A stretch of DNA of 64,000 nucleotides from Rhizobium sp. (lineage in GTDB: Bacteria; Pseudomonadota; Alphaproteobacteria; Rhizobiales; Rhizobiaceae). Shown piece after piece: positions 37,490 through 46,836 of the stretch. The notes beneath the pieces were generated by a model. That model had not been told where the DNA came from. It saw only the letters and a list, made by a program, of their open reading frames with translations, and did not search any database. Both the position numbers and the translations under genes were made by a program. The stretch lies in assembly GCA_019739215.1 (NCBI GenBank), contig JAHHDR010000015.1, positions 1 to 64,000 on the forward strand, written 5' to 3'. Numbering within the stretch: the stretch's first letter is position 1; each line of letters opens with the position of its first letter.

Positions 37490-39616
37490 TTACTTCCTGA
37501 GCCACACGTGGTTGTCGTGCAGCCCGACCCCGCCATAAGGCGCCGCAGCCTCCGCACTGGTCAGCACGTTGATGCCCTCGCCGTCGAGATGGGCACCATT
37601 GGGCCACAATCCCTCGGCGATGAGCGTGCCGGGCTTGGCGACATCGGTGACCCGCGCATGAATGCGCAGCGATGCCCGCGCATTGCCGATCGTCACGACG
37701 TCGCCGCTGGCGATGGCTTCGCGCCCGGCGTCGTCAGGCGAAATCATCAGTTCCGGTCGGCCTTCCTTGTCCCGCGACGTCCTGGTCTCGGCGAAGCTGG
37801 AATTGAGGTAGTTGCGGGCCGGCGGCGTGGCCAGCCTGTAGGGATGGTCGGCATCCGCTGCCTCGACCGCCGCCCAGTAATCGGGGAAGACAGGAAGGGT
37901 TTCGACCGGTCCCTGCAGGCCCATGCTCTCGGGTGGTCGGGTCGGCGCCTTCTGCTGCTGCCAGTCCGGCCGGAACCGGAACCTGCCGTCGGCATGGGCG
38001 AAGCCATCAAGGAAATGGGCCTTGTCGAAATCCGGCTGACGGTCGATCCACTTGTCCGACAGCAGATCGTCAAAGCCGGCGCCGATGGGCGACAGGATCG
38101 CATCGATATGCTGGCGTTCGGAGAGACCGAAACCTGGCATGTCGGCGACGCCCAGGCGTCGGCCCAGTTCCTCGATGACGAACAGGTTCGTCCGGACATC
38201 TTCGGGCGGCTCAACCAGCTTCGGGCCCAGCAGGATATGGCTGTGGCCCCCGCCGCGATAGATGTCGTCATGCTCGACAAACATGGTGGCGGGCAAGACG
38301 ATGTCGGCCACCGCGGCCGTGTCTGTCATGAACTGCTCGTGGACAGCGACAAAGAGATCCTCGCGGGCAAAGCCCTGGCGGACGAGCCGCTGCTCCGGCA
38401 TCACGTTCATCGGATTGGTGTTCTGAATCAGCATGGCGGTCACCGGCGCACCGCCCTGTAGCGCGGTTGCGTCACCGGTGAGGATTCTGCCAAGTTCGGT
38501 CTGCGGCAGGTGGCGGATCGCGGGGTCGACGAGCGAGGCGCCGGTCAGCAGCCTGTTGTCCATGCCGAAAATGCCGGAGTTGGAATGGAACCCGCCGCCG
38601 CCCTCGTGCTGGAAGGAGCCGAGCACGACAGGCACCGACAGTGCCGCATGCATGGAGACCGCGCCGTTGCGCGAGCGGGTGAAGCCGTAGCCGAGGCGGA
38701 AATAGGTCTTCTTTGTGGTGCCGACGAGGCGGGCGAAGGCCTCGATGTCCTCGACCGAGAGGCCGGTAATCGCGGACGCCCATTGCGGCGTGCGGGTCTG
38801 GAGATGGGCCTCGAGGCCGGCGGGATCGTCGGCGTATTGTGCAAGGTAGGCGCGGTCGGCATGGCCGTCGCGGAAGGCGACATGCATGACGGCGCAGGCA
38901 AGCGCGGCATCCGAGCCCGGGTTGAGGATCAGCTTGATGTCCGCCTGCTTCATCGTCGGATTGTCGTAGATGTCGATGACGACGATCTTGGCACCGCGAT
39001 CCTTGCGGGCGCGGATGGCGTGCGTCATGACGTTGACCTGGGTCGAGACCGCGTTGGTACCCCAGATGACGACGCAGTCGGACTTGGCCATTTCGCGCGG
39101 ATCCGGACCGCGCAACGTGCCGGCACCCATGACGAAGCCGGTCCAGGCCTGGTTGACGCAGACCGAGTCGAAGAAGCCGGAATATTTCTTCGCATGGCGC
39201 AGGCGGTCGATGGAATCGCGCTGCACCCAGCCCATCGTGCCGGCATAGTAGTAGGGCCACACCGTCTCGGAGCCATGCTTCGCCTCGGCCTTAAGGAAAG
39301 CCTCGGCTATTTCGTCGAGCGCATCCGCCCAGGCGACCCGCTGCCAGCCGCCGGCGCCCTTGGCGCCGGTGCGCCGCAATGGATGCATCAGCCGGTCGGG
39401 ATGATAGAGACGCTCGGCATAGCGGGCGACCTTGGCGCAGATCACGCCTGCAGTATAGCTGTTGGCATCTGATCCGCGAACCCGGCCGATCCGGCCATCG
39501 GCACCAATCTCGATATCGAGCGCGCAGGTGGACGGACAGTCATGTGGACAGGCCGTATGGCCGACGGTGGTGTTGGCGATCGTGGTTTTTTCGATGGTGC
39601 GGGTGGCGATGTTCAT
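37490..39616 (-). CDS. Molybdopterin-dependent oxidoreductase
   Basis: 708 residues of the DMSO-reductase superfamily. An N-terminal 4Fe-4S site (CPHDCPSTC, then the fourth cysteine in VICAKVARY) is followed by the molybdopterin-guanine-dinucleotide domains (NQAWTGFVMGAGTL, VIWGTNAVSTQVNVM, NTNPMNVMPEQ) and the C-terminal dinucleotide-binding domain (PELMISPDDAGREAIASGD). No twin-arginine signal, so cytoplasmic. Substrate not determinable; the group includes dehydrogenases and unassigned enzymes. Start at the ATG coding MNIATRT, because the longer frame adds 29 atypical residues. Divergent from rlmJ. Confidence 0.88.
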   Translation of the reverse strand: MNIATRTIEKTTIANTTVGHTACPHDCPSTCALDIEIGADGRIGRVRGSDANSYTAGVICAKVARYAERLYHPDRLMHPLRRTGAKGAGGWQRVAWADALDEIAEAFLKAEAKHGSETVWPYYYAGTMGWVQRDSIDRLRHAKKYSGFFDSVCVNQAWTGFVMGAGTLRGPDPREMAKSDCVVIWGTNAVSTQVNVMTHAIRARKDRGAKIVVIDIYDNPTMKQADIKLILNPGSDAALACAVMHVAFRDGHADRAYLAQYADDPAGLEAHLQTRTPQWASAITGLSVEDIEAFARLVGTTKKTYFRLGYGFTRSRNGAVSMHAALSVPVVLGSFQHEGGGGFHSNSGIFGMDNRLLTGASLVDPAIRHLPQTELGRILTGDATALQGGAPVTAMLIQNTNPMNVMPEQRLVRQGFAREDLFVAVHEQFMTDTAAVADIVLPATMFVEHDDIYRGGGHSHILLGPKLVEPPEDVRTNLFVIEELGRRLGVADMPGFGLSERQHIDAILSPIGAGFDDLLSDKWIDRQPDFDKAHFLDGFAHADGRFRFRPDWQQQKAPTRPPESMGLQGPVETLPVFPDYWAAVEAADADHPYRLATPPARNYLNSSFAETRTSRDKEGRPELMISPDDAGREAIASGDVVTIGNARASLRIHARVTDVAKPGTLIAEGLWPNGAHLDGEGINVLTSAEAAAPYGGVGLHDNHVWLRK

Positions 39617-39701
39617 GGCATTTCTATAGGACAATGCCGCCGCGCCGGAAAGCGCATGCATCGCGCAATCGCGAAATATCATCCTGGTATCACGGTACGT
39701 C

Positions 39702-40547
39702 ATGAATTATCGCCATATCTATCATGCGGGAAATTTTGCCGACGTGCTCAAGCACGCCGTGATGGCGCGGCTGATCGAGTATCTCAAGCTCAAGGACAAG
39801 CCGTTCCGCGTGATCGACACCCATGCCGGGATCGGCCTCTACGACCTCTCGAGCGAGGAGGCACAGAAGACCGGCGAATGGCATGGCGGCATCGGCAGGC
39901 TGCTGGGCAAGGAGTTGCCCAAGCCGGTCGCACCGCTGCTGGCACCCTATCTCGACGCCGTGCGAACGCTGAACACAACCAGCAACGTGCGTCTCTATCC
40001 CGGCTCGCCGAAGCTCGCGCGCATGCTGCTACGCAAGGAAGACCGGCTGTCGCTGATGGAACTGCATCCGGAGGACTGCGAAACCCTGCGCAGCCATTTC
40101 GACGGCGACTTCCAGACGCGGGTGACGCATCTGGACGGATGGCTGGCGCTGAACGCGCATGTCCCGCCCAAGGAGAAGCGCGGCCTGATCCTGGTCGACC
40201 CGCCCTTCGAGGAGCCCGGCGAGTATGAACGCCTTGTCGACGGTCTCGCCAGGGCCTGGCGAAAGTTCCCCGGCGGCATCTACTGCCTGTGGTATCCGCT
40301 CAAGCGCGACGCGCCGATAAAGGACTTCATGAAGGCGCTGCATGCCCTTGAAATACCGAAGATGCTCGCGGTCGAACTGTCGGTCCGAAGCGACCGTGGA
40401 GACGGGCTTTCCGGGTCGGGCCTGATCATCGTCAACCCGCCCTACACGCTCAAGGCAGAGTGCGACATTCTCCTGCCTTTCCTCAAGGAAAAGCTGGCGC
40501 AGGATCGCTTCGCCAACACCCGGAACATGTGGATCCGAGGTGAATGA
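39702..40547 (+). CDS. rlmJ: 23S rRNA (adenine-2030-N6)-methyltransferase
   Basis: 281 residues. Starts MNYRHIYHAGNFADVLKHAV as the family does; SAM-binding VIDTHAGIGLYDL; catalytic DPPFEEPGEY. RlmJ methylates A2030 of 23S rRNA. Confidence 0.93.
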   Translation: MNYRHIYHAGNFADVLKHAVMARLIEYLKLKDKPFRVIDTHAGIGLYDLSSEEAQKTGEWHGGIGRLLGKELPKPVAPLLAPYLDAVRTLNTTSNVRLYPGSPKLARMLLRKEDRLSLMELHPEDCETLRSHFDGDFQTRVTHLDGWLALNAHVPPKEKRGLILVDPPFEEPGEYERLVDGLARAWRKFPGGIYCLWYPLKRDAPIKDFMKALHALEIPKMLAVELSVRSDRGDGLSGSGLIIVNPPYTLKAECDILLPFLKEKLAQDRFANTRNMWIRGE

Positions 40548-40638
40548 GCATTCTGGTCCTGCGAGTGTGACTGCTTTGCACTTGACCCGCCGACGGCAAG
40601 CGGATCAAGGTGCGGCGCTTCGAGAATGGAGGGAAGAC

Positions 40639-41079
40639 ATGTTTTCGAGACGTCTGGCGATTGCGATCGGACTTGCCGCCATGCTGGCGACGCCGGCTGC
40701 CCGTGCCGACGAACTCCGGCTGCCCGACCCCAATGACTACTGCGCGACGCCGCAGGTGATCGAACGTGTCAAGCAGAAGGTCGACCACAAGTTCCGCAGC
40801 TATACCAAGACCAAGCTCTTCCTGATCGAGATCATCGATCCGGCCGAGCACCATGCCCGCGATCGCGACGAGACCCACACGGTCCAGCGCAAGTGGTGCC
40901 ATGCCAAGGCCCGGATGAGCGACCGCACGGTGCGGGACATGTGGTACCTCATTGAAAAACCCTGGGGCTTTGCCGGCATTCCGCTGCTGGCCAGCGCGGA
41001 ATTCTGCATTGTTGGGCTCGATCCCTGGAAAGTCTACGGCAAGGATTGCTCGACGATCCGCAACGCGATCGGCTGGTAA
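40639..41079 (+). CDS. Secreted protein of unknown function, paired with RNase T2
   Basis: 146 residues, signal peptide (about 1-25, ATPAARA), four cysteines in the mature part (YCATPQ, KWCHAK, EFCIVG, KDCSTI) suggesting two disulfides. Not a recognised family. It ends 6 bases before the RNase T2 start, so the two are probably co-transcribed; a role as partner or inhibitor of the RNase is a guess. Start at the ATG after GGAGGGAAGAC, a strong ribosome-binding site. Confidence 0.75.
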   Translation: MFSRRLAIAIGLAAMLATPAARADELRLPDPNDYCATPQVIERVKQKVDHKFRSYTKTKLFLIEIIDPAEHHARDRDETHTVQRKWCHAKARMSDRTVRDMWYLIEKPWGFAGIPLLASAEFCIVGLDPWKVYGKDCSTIRNAIGW

Positions 41080-41085
41080 CGGCCG

Positions 41086-41721
41086 ATGGGGCGGCTCTTC
41101 GGCCTGTTGTTGGTGCTGGTCGGGCTTGCGGCGCCGCAAGTTGCCCATGCCGACGATTTCGACTTCTATGTCCTGTCCTTGTCCTGGTCGCCGAGCTGGT
41201 GCGCGTCGAACGACCGCGACGGCTCGAGCGCGCAATGCGACGGGCGGCGGCCCTACCGGTTCATCGCCCACGGCCTCTGGCCGCAGAACGAGCGCGGCTG
41301 GCCGGAATATTGCCGGAGCCGCGAACCCGAGCGGGTGCCCCAGTCGTTGGCGAGGACACTCTACGACATCATCCCCTCCGCGGGCCTCGCCGGTCATGAG
41401 TGGCGCAAGCACGGCACGTGTACCGGGCTGAGCCAGAGGGTTTATTTCGACACGCTGCGCGCCGCCTACCGGAAGGTCCGGCTGCCACCGGTCATTTTCG
41501 ACGGTCGCATCCCGCGACGACTGGCCATCGCCGAGATCGAAGCCCTGTTCGGCCGCGCCAATCCCGGTCTGCGGCCAGACAGCATCGCCGTGACATGCAA
41601 TGGCGGCCAGTTGACCGAGATCCGCATCTGCATGACCAAGTCGCTCGGCTTCAGGGCCTGCGAGGAAGTCGATCGCAACGCCTGCCGGTCGCGCCTGGTC
41701 AGCGTGCCCGCCCTACCCTGA
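41086..41721 (+). CDS. Ribonuclease T2 family protein, periplasmic or secreted
   Basis: 211 residues with a signal peptide (to about residue 22, QVAHAD). Both catalytic segments are present: CAS I in FIAHGLWPQ and CAS II in HEWRKHGTC, with the conserved His, Glu, Lys and His. Like RNase I it would cleave single-stranded RNA outside the cytoplasm. Confidence 0.92.
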   Translation: MGRLFGLLLVLVGLAAPQVAHADDFDFYVLSLSWSPSWCASNDRDGSSAQCDGRRPYRFIAHGLWPQNERGWPEYCRSREPERVPQSLARTLYDIIPSAGLAGHEWRKHGTCTGLSQRVYFDTLRAAYRKVRLPPVIFDGRIPRRLAIAEIEALFGRANPGLRPDSIAVTCNGGQLTEIRICMTKSLGFRACEEVDRNACRSRLVSVPALP

Positions 41722-41729
41722 GGTTTCCC

Positions 41730-42326
41730 ATGAAACTGCTGTATTTCTCCACATCACCCTATTCGGCCAAGGCGCTGATGGCGTCGAAATATCTCGACCT
41801 CGGCGTCGAGACCGTCCTGACCCGCACCGAGCCGGCGCCGGAAATGCTCACGAGCAACAATCCGCTCGGCAAGATACCGGTGCTGGTCCGCGACGACGGC
41901 CCGCCGGTCTATGACAGCCGCGTCATCATGCAGTTTTTCGACCGGATGTCGAAAGGCGGGCTCTATCCGCGCAAGGGCGAAAAGCGGACCGACGCGGAGG
42001 TGCTGGAAGCCCTGTGTGACGGGATTACCGACTGCCTGCTCGCCATTGTCTACGAAAAGCGGTTTCATCCCGAGGACAAGGTTCACCAGCCCTGGATCGA
42101 CCGGCAGTGGGACAAGGTGGTGCGCGGGCTGGACCACCTGAACGCCAATCTCCCGCGCACGACAAAGAAGCTTCACGGCGGGCATTTCGCGCTTGCGGCG
42201 ATGATCGGGTATCTGGACCTGAGATTTCCCGGCGAATGGGAAAAGGGCAGGAGCAAGCTCAAGGCCTGGCCGAAGAAATTCGAGGCGTTGTTTCCCGATT
42301 ATGCCGGCATGAAGCCGCAGGCATGA
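41730..42326 (+). CDS. Glutathione S-transferase
   Basis: 198 residues. N-terminal thioredoxin-like domain (LLYFSTSPYSAKALMASKYLDL; NPLGKIPVLV with the cis-proline; YDSRVIMQFFD with the glutathione-binding Glu position replaced by Asp-Ser) and C-terminal helical domain. Start at the ATG coding MKLLYF. Confidence 0.88.
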   Translation: MKLLYFSTSPYSAKALMASKYLDLGVETVLTRTEPAPEMLTSNNPLGKIPVLVRDDGPPVYDSRVIMQFFDRMSKGGLYPRKGEKRTDAEVLEALCDGITDCLLAIVYEKRFHPEDKVHQPWIDRQWDKVVRGLDHLNANLPRTTKKLHGGHFALAAMIGYLDLRFPGEWEKGRSKLKAWPKKFEALFPDYAGMKPQA

Positions 42327-42331
42327 CGAAA

Positions 42332-42353
42332 GGGCCGGGTTTGCGCCCGGCCC
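42332..42353. terminator. Bidirectional terminator between the GST and porin genes
   Basis: GGGCCGGG-TTTGCG-CCCGGCCC, 8-bp perfect stem between convergent genes. Confidence 0.7.
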
Positions 42354-42374
42354 CTCCTCATTCGGCCAATGGGA

Positions 42375-43010
42375 TCAGAACTTCACGCCGAGGCCGACAT
42401 TGACCTGATGTTCCTTGAGGCCACGATCGGTGGCGCCGGAATCGAGGTTGAAGGTCTGGGATTGGTAGTTGGTGAAACGATACTCGGTCCGTGCCGTGAT
42501 CGATTCGGTGATCATGGTTTCCACGCCGGCACCAAGCGTCACGCCGAGCAGCGTCTTGTTGCTGTCGGAGGTCTTGTCGGTGACTTCGAGATTGGTGGCT
42601 GCGAGACCGCCGGTTGCGTAGACCAGAGCCGGCGAGAGGTCGTAGCCAGCGCGGGCGCGAATCGAACCGTTCAGGCCCTGGGTCGCCTCGACGCCCTTGT
42701 AGGACTTCTCGATGCCGGAATAGTTGAGGTCGACTTCCGCGCCGTAGACGATCTGGCCGTCCTGCTTGTTGTAGCCGGTGTAGACGCCGCCGCCAAAGCC
42801 CTTGGCATCATAGTCCTTGTTCATCTTGGTCTTGCCCCACTGGTGGGTGAGTTTGCCGCCGACATAGGCGCCTTCCCAGTTTCCGGCCGGGATCACGTCC
42901 ACGGATTGCGGCGCGGAGGGGATTTCGTCGATGGCGTCGGCGGCGCGGGCGAAGGACGCGGCAGACAGGGCGATGGCCGAAGCGGCGAGGATCTTGGTGA
43001 TTTTACGCAT
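42375..43010 (-). CDS. Outer-membrane beta-barrel protein (Omp25/Omp31-like)
   Basis: 211 residues, signal peptide (to about 23, ASFARA), then an eight-strand barrel of the kind abundant in Hyphomicrobiales: NWEGAYVGGKLTHQWG, GGGVYTGYNKQDGQIVYGAEVDL, GYDLSPALVYATGGLA, TARTEYRFTNY and a C-terminal HQVNVGLGVKF ending in phenylalanine, as outer-membrane barrels require. Confidence 0.9.
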   Translation of the reverse strand: MRKITKILAASAIALSAASFARAADAIDEIPSAPQSVDVIPAGNWEGAYVGGKLTHQWGKTKMNKDYDAKGFGGGVYTGYNKQDGQIVYGAEVDLNYSGIEKSYKGVEATQGLNGSIRARAGYDLSPALVYATGGLAATNLEVTDKTSDSNKTLLGVTLGAGVETMITESITARTEYRFTNYQSQTFNLDSGATDRGLKEHQVNVGLGVKF

Positions 43011-43367
43011 GACTCTACTCCTTGTATGCGGACGGGCTGCGTTCAGAGCGGTCCGTCGATGGTTTTCGGAAATCGACCCGTGGGCGGACCGAAGAATTGA
43101 TGCCCCTTCATCGGGGATTTCCGGTTACCAAATCATGAATCAAAAAAGGCAATCTTGTGTTATTGTATTAAGCCGCATCGCTCGACTTAAACTGTTCGTT
43201 CACCATATAAATATTACCGATCAAATTCCGATGGATACTCTTAAGTTTTTCATCCAAGAACATTGAAAATACCATGGTTAAAAAGTGCCTAATCCGATCG
43301 TTTGATCAGGCCGTATCAGCACTATATCTGTTAATCCCATCAATGACGTGATTCAAAAGGCTCGGCT
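43011..43367. other. Gene-free region upstream of the porin and SDR genes
   Basis: 357 bases, clearly more AT-rich than the surroundings (43130-43340). It separates two divergent genes and so should hold both promoters. The short open frame inside it (43077-43266) has no coding look. I see no repeat, tRNA or convincing hairpin. Confidence 0.6.
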
Positions 43368-44135
43368 TTGACATCGACACAACTGAAGACCGCCCTCGTT
43401 ACCGGCGGCGCGAAACGCATCGGCGCGGCGATCATCAGGGATCTGGCAGCGAATGGCTATACCGTTGCTATCCACGCCTCCACGTCGCTCGATGAGGCGG
43501 TGACGGTGCGAAACGAGATCACCGCATCCGGGGGGCACGCCTGCGTGGTGACAGGCGACCTCATCCGGCCTGAAGGACGCGAGGCGCTGATCGCCGAGAC
43601 GAATGCGCAGATCGGTCCGATCGATCTTCTCGTCAACAATGCCTCGATCTTCCAGCGCGACGGTGTGGAGGATTTCGACGAATCCCTGTTCGATGACCAT
43701 TTCGCCATCCATGTGAAGGCACCGACGATCCTGACGCGGGATTTCGTGCGGCAACTGCCGGAAGCTGTCAGTGGGCTCGTGGTCAACATCATCGACCAGC
43801 GCGTCTGGTCGCCGACGCCGCGGTTCTATTCCTACACGCTGTCAAAAGCTGCGCTCTACATGGCCACGAAGACGGCCGCCCAGGCACTGGCACCGCGCGT
43901 GAGAGTCAATGCCATCGGCCCTGGACCGACGCTGCCGGCAGCGCGCCAGACCGAAGCGGACTTCCAGAAACAGGTGTCCGGGCTTATCATGAGGAAGGGT
44001 GCGGGACTGGACGAGTTCGGCCGGACGATCCGGTTCCTGCACGAGACCCCGTCGATCACGGGACAAATGATCGCACTCGACGGCGGCCAGCATCTCGCCT
44101 GGCAGACGCCCGACGTGGCAGAGGTTGTGGAATGA
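43368..44135 (+). CDS. Short-chain dehydrogenase/reductase
   Basis: 255 residues. Rossmann motif TGGAKRIGAAI (TGxxxGIG type, as in FolM/pteridine reductases), NNASIF, catalytic YSYTLSKAALYMA (Tyr-x3-Lys), then IGPGPTLPA and the C-terminal GGQHLAW. Starts with TTG. Ends 4 bases before uvrC and is very likely in its operon, a pairing seen in other Hyphomicrobiales. The substrate may be a pterin, but that is a guess. Confidence 0.87.
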   Translation: MTSTQLKTALVTGGAKRIGAAIIRDLAANGYTVAIHASTSLDEAVTVRNEITASGGHACVVTGDLIRPEGREALIAETNAQIGPIDLLVNNASIFQRDGVEDFDESLFDDHFAIHVKAPTILTRDFVRQLPEAVSGLVVNIIDQRVWSPTPRFYSYTLSKAALYMATKTAAQALAPRVRVNAIGPGPTLPAARQTEADFQKQVSGLIMRKGAGLDEFGRTIRFLHETPSITGQMIALDGGQHLAWQTPDVAEVVE

Positions 44136-44139
44136 ATAG

Positions 44140-46185
44140 GTGGCAGTGAATTCTGGCAAGCCGCTCGATGGCGGCATACTTTACGACGACGAGCCAACGG
44201 AAGACGAAGACGACTTTGTGGAACCAGCGGCCGAGGCTCCCGTCACTGACGGCACCGGCGCGACCATCGCCTGGAACGAGACCCCACGGCCCGAGACCGG
44301 CCTCACCGGCATGGAACTGATCGGCGAGTTCGTCAAGCAACTCCCGAACAGCCCCGGCGTCTACCGTATGCTCAACGCTGGCGGCGACGTCCTCTATGTC
44401 GGCAAGGCGCGGTCGTTGAAGAAGCGGGTCGGCAACTATGCGGCGGGTCGCGTCCATTCCAACCGGATCGCGCGGATGGTGCGCGAGACCGCGAACATGG
44501 AATTCGTCACCACCCGGACGGAAACCGAGGCGCTGCTGCTCGAGGCCAACCTGATCAAGCGGCTCAGGCCGAAATTCAACGTGCTGCTGCGCGACGACAA
44601 GAGCTTTCCCTATATCCTGATATCGGGTGCCCATCGCGCGCCGGCGATCATGAAACATCGCGGCGCCCGCGTGCGCAAGGGCGACTATTTCGGCCCGTTC
44701 GCGTCCGCGACGGCGGTGGGGCGGACGATCAATTCTCTGCAGCGCGCCTTCCTGCTGCGCACCTGCACGGATTCCGTCTTCGAGAGCCGTACTCGTCCGT
44801 GCCTGCTCTACCAGATCAAGCGTTGCGCCGGACCCTGCACGCACGAGGTCAGCGACGGCGACTATGCCGAACTGGTGTCGGAGGCGCGGGATTTCCTGTC
44901 GGGCCGCAGCCAACTGGTCAAGGCGACCATCGCGAAGGGGATGAACGAGGCGGCGGACGATCTCGATTTCGAGCGCGCCGCCGTCTACCGCGACCGGCTC
45001 GCGGCGCTGTCGCATGTGCAGAGCCATCAGGGCATCAACCTCGCCTCGATCGAGGAGGCCGATGTCTTCGCCATCCACCACGATGGCGGACTGTCCTGTA
45101 TCCAGGTGTTCTTCTACCGGACCGGCCAGAACTGGGGCAACCGCGCCTATTTCCCGAAAGCCGATCCGGCGATGAGCGGCGCCGAGGTGCTCAACGCCTT
45201 CCTGGCGCAATTCTACGACGACAAGCCATGCCCCCGGCAGATCCTGCTGTCCGAGGCGGTCGAGGAGCAACAGTTGCTGTCCGACGCCCTTACCGAGCGA
45301 TCCGGCTTTCGCGTGCAGATCCATGCACCGCAGCGCGGCGAGAAGCGCGAGGTGGTGGACCATGCGCTGTCCAACGCGCGGGAAGCACATGGCCGCCAGC
45401 TTGCGGAGACGTCGTCCCAGGCACGGCTGCTCAATGGGGTGGCGGAAACCTTCGGGCTCTCCTACCCGCCGCGGCGGATCGAGATCTACGACAATTCGCA
45501 TATCATGGGCACCAATGCCGTCGGCGGCATGGTTGTCGCGGGGCCGGAGGGCTTCGTCAAGAACCAGTATCGTAAGTTCAACATCAAGAACGAAGACCTG
45601 ACGCCCGGCGACGACTTCGGCATGATGCGCGAGGTGATGACGCGACGCTTCGCGCGGCTGATCAAGGAAGAAGGCTTGCCTGACCGCTCGCAGCCCCCGG
45701 CGGAAGACGCGCCCTTCCCGGTCTGGCCCGACGTGATCCTGATCGACGGCGGCCAGGGCCAGATGACGGCAGTGCGTGCGATTCTCGACGAACTCGGCAT
45801 CCGAGACGTCGTCACCGCGATCGGCGTGGCCAAGGGCCAGGATCGCGAGGCAGGCCGCGAACGCTTCTTCATGCAGGGCAAGCCGGATTTCTCGCTGCCG
45901 CCGCGCGATCCGGTGCTCTATTTCATCCAGCGCATGCGCGACGAGGCGCATCGCTTCGCCATCGGCTCGCATCGCGCGCGGCGCAAGAAGGAATTGATCA
46001 AGAACCCGCTGGACGAAGTGGCAGGCATCGGCCCGACGCGCAAGCGCGCCCTGCTGCAGCACTTCGGCACTGCCAAGGCGGTATCACGGGCGGGCATCAC
46101 CGACCTGCTCGCCGTGCCCGGCATATCGGAGACCGTTGCGCGCATCGTCTATGCGCATTTTCATGACAAGGTTCCGGAAAGGTAG
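44140..46185 (+). CDS. uvrC: UvrABC system protein C
   Basis: 681 residues; incises both sides of a lesion in nucleotide excision repair. An acidic N-terminal extension (about 60 residues) is common in the order. GIY-YIG domain ([21 protein letters not shown]), the cysteine/UVR region (CARRCGPC-like [28 protein letters not shown]), the RNase H-like endonuclease domain ([28 protein letters not shown]), and the C-terminal helix-hairpin-helix pair ([26 protein letters not shown]). Starts with GTG. Confidence 0.95.
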   Translation: MAVNSGKPLDGGILYDDEPTEDEDDFVEPAAEAPVTDGTGATIAWNETPRPETGLTGMELIGEFVKQLPNSPGVYRMLNAGGDVLYVGKARSLKKRVGNYAAGRVHSNRIARMVRETANMEFVTTRTETEALLLEANLIKRLRPKFNVLLRDDKSFPYILISGAHRAPAIMKHRGARVRKGDYFGPFASATAVGRTINSLQRAFLLRTCTDSVFESRTRPCLLYQIKRCAGPCTHEVSDGDYAELVSEARDFLSGRSQLVKATIAKGMNEAADDLDFERAAVYRDRLAALSHVQSHQGINLASIEEADVFAIHHDGGLSCIQVFFYRTGQNWGNRAYFPKADPAMSGAEVLNAFLAQFYDDKPCPRQILLSEAVEEQQLLSDALTERSGFRVQIHAPQRGEKREVVDHALSNAREAHGRQLAETSSQARLLNGVAETFGLSYPPRRIEIYDNSHIMGTNAVGGMVVAGPEGFVKNQYRKFNIKNEDLTPGDDFGMMREVMTRRFARLIKEEGLPDRSQPPAEDAPFPVWPDVILIDGGQGQMTAVRAILDELGIRDVVTAIGVAKGQDREAGRERFFMQGKPDFSLPPRDPVLYFIQRMRDEAHRFAIGSHRARRKKELIKNPLDEVAGIGPTRKRALLQHFGTAKAVSRAGITDLLAVPGISETVARIVYAHFHDKVPER

Positions 46186-46213
46186 GACTGCCAATATAAC
46201 GCCGACGGCCTGA

Positions 46214-46390
46214 ATCAAAAACGCCACCGCCTTGCGGCGATGGCGTTCTAATGGGGGTCGGTCAACAGTAAGGCAGAACGAGGACTCCGCGTATTTACGG
46301 CTGACCGACCGGCCCCACGACCCAGGAGATGCGGCGGACCTGAGCATCATGGGGTATGCGAATCTGTGAGCAATTAGGTCCGCATTCCAG
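46214..46390 (-). ncRNA. Candidate small RNA with three stem-loops and a terminator
   Basis: Read on the minus strand, in order: a stem of GCGGACCT with AGGTCCGC (46334-46383), a 9-bp perfect stem GGTCGGTCA/TGACCGACC (46256-46310, with an inner GTAA/TTAC), and a terminator stem of about 12 bp with one mismatch (46219-46246) followed by five T. The two upper stems are intact though the region is non-coding. The RNA would be about 170 nucleotides. I do not recognise it as tmRNA, SRP or 6S RNA. It could instead be the 3' untranslated end of pleD, though that is about 450 bases away. Confidence 0.42.
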
Positions 46391-46795
46391 TCGTAGAAGA
46401 CCTTGCGCTAAAATCGTGAGGAAATCAATGGGTTGTTAACCAAGCAGCTTTCAAATTGCACGCATGGTTAACTGTGGCGGCCGGCTTCATCTCTGCGCGA
46501 GATCGCGTCGGCCTGTATAAAATCCCCTGAAAAATACGGAATTATTTCGAGTCTGAAATACAGCATCCGATTTCGCAACAGGCGGCGAGGATGCAACTCA
46601 GTGCGAGCGATAGCTGTCAGTAAGATATTGAAAAAAATCCATAATGTTCGAATTACTAAGGACAAACCGCTGTGGATCGACGCGCGCAGAGCGCGTCGCG
46701 CTGTATACATGCGCAATCCCGTCCGATTCACCAGGATTTCTGTTGGCACCCCATGGGAAACCCCTTCAATGTCCGCAGATCACACGGAATTGACT

Positions 46796-46804
46796 GTGGA
46801 TAAG
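46796..46804 (+). promoter_or_regulatory. DnaA-box-like site
   Basis: TGTGGATAA, a perfect match to the classical DnaA box (complement TTATCCACA), in AT-rich sequence. A weaker TGTGGATCG lies at about 46671. A single good box is not enough for an origin. Confidence 0.35.
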
Positions 46805-46836
46805 TCTCGAAAATCGTGCGTCTTATCGATTTCGGC

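Larger units (their letters stand above)
46186..46836. other. 651-base gene-free region after uvrC
   Basis: No gene can be supported. The left part (46219-46383) holds three hairpins read leftwards (see the candidate RNA). The rest, 46400-46830, is AT-rich and carries a DnaA-box-like site. rpmG, often next to pleD in this order, is not present. Confidence 0.6.

Noticed and set aside
44056-46062. 668-codon frame antisense to uvrC
   Set aside because: Shadow frame; uvrC motifs are complete on the other strand.
46186-46836. Replication origin
   Set aside because: Only one perfect DnaA-type box, no box cluster, and none of the genes usually next to an alphaproteobacterial origin.
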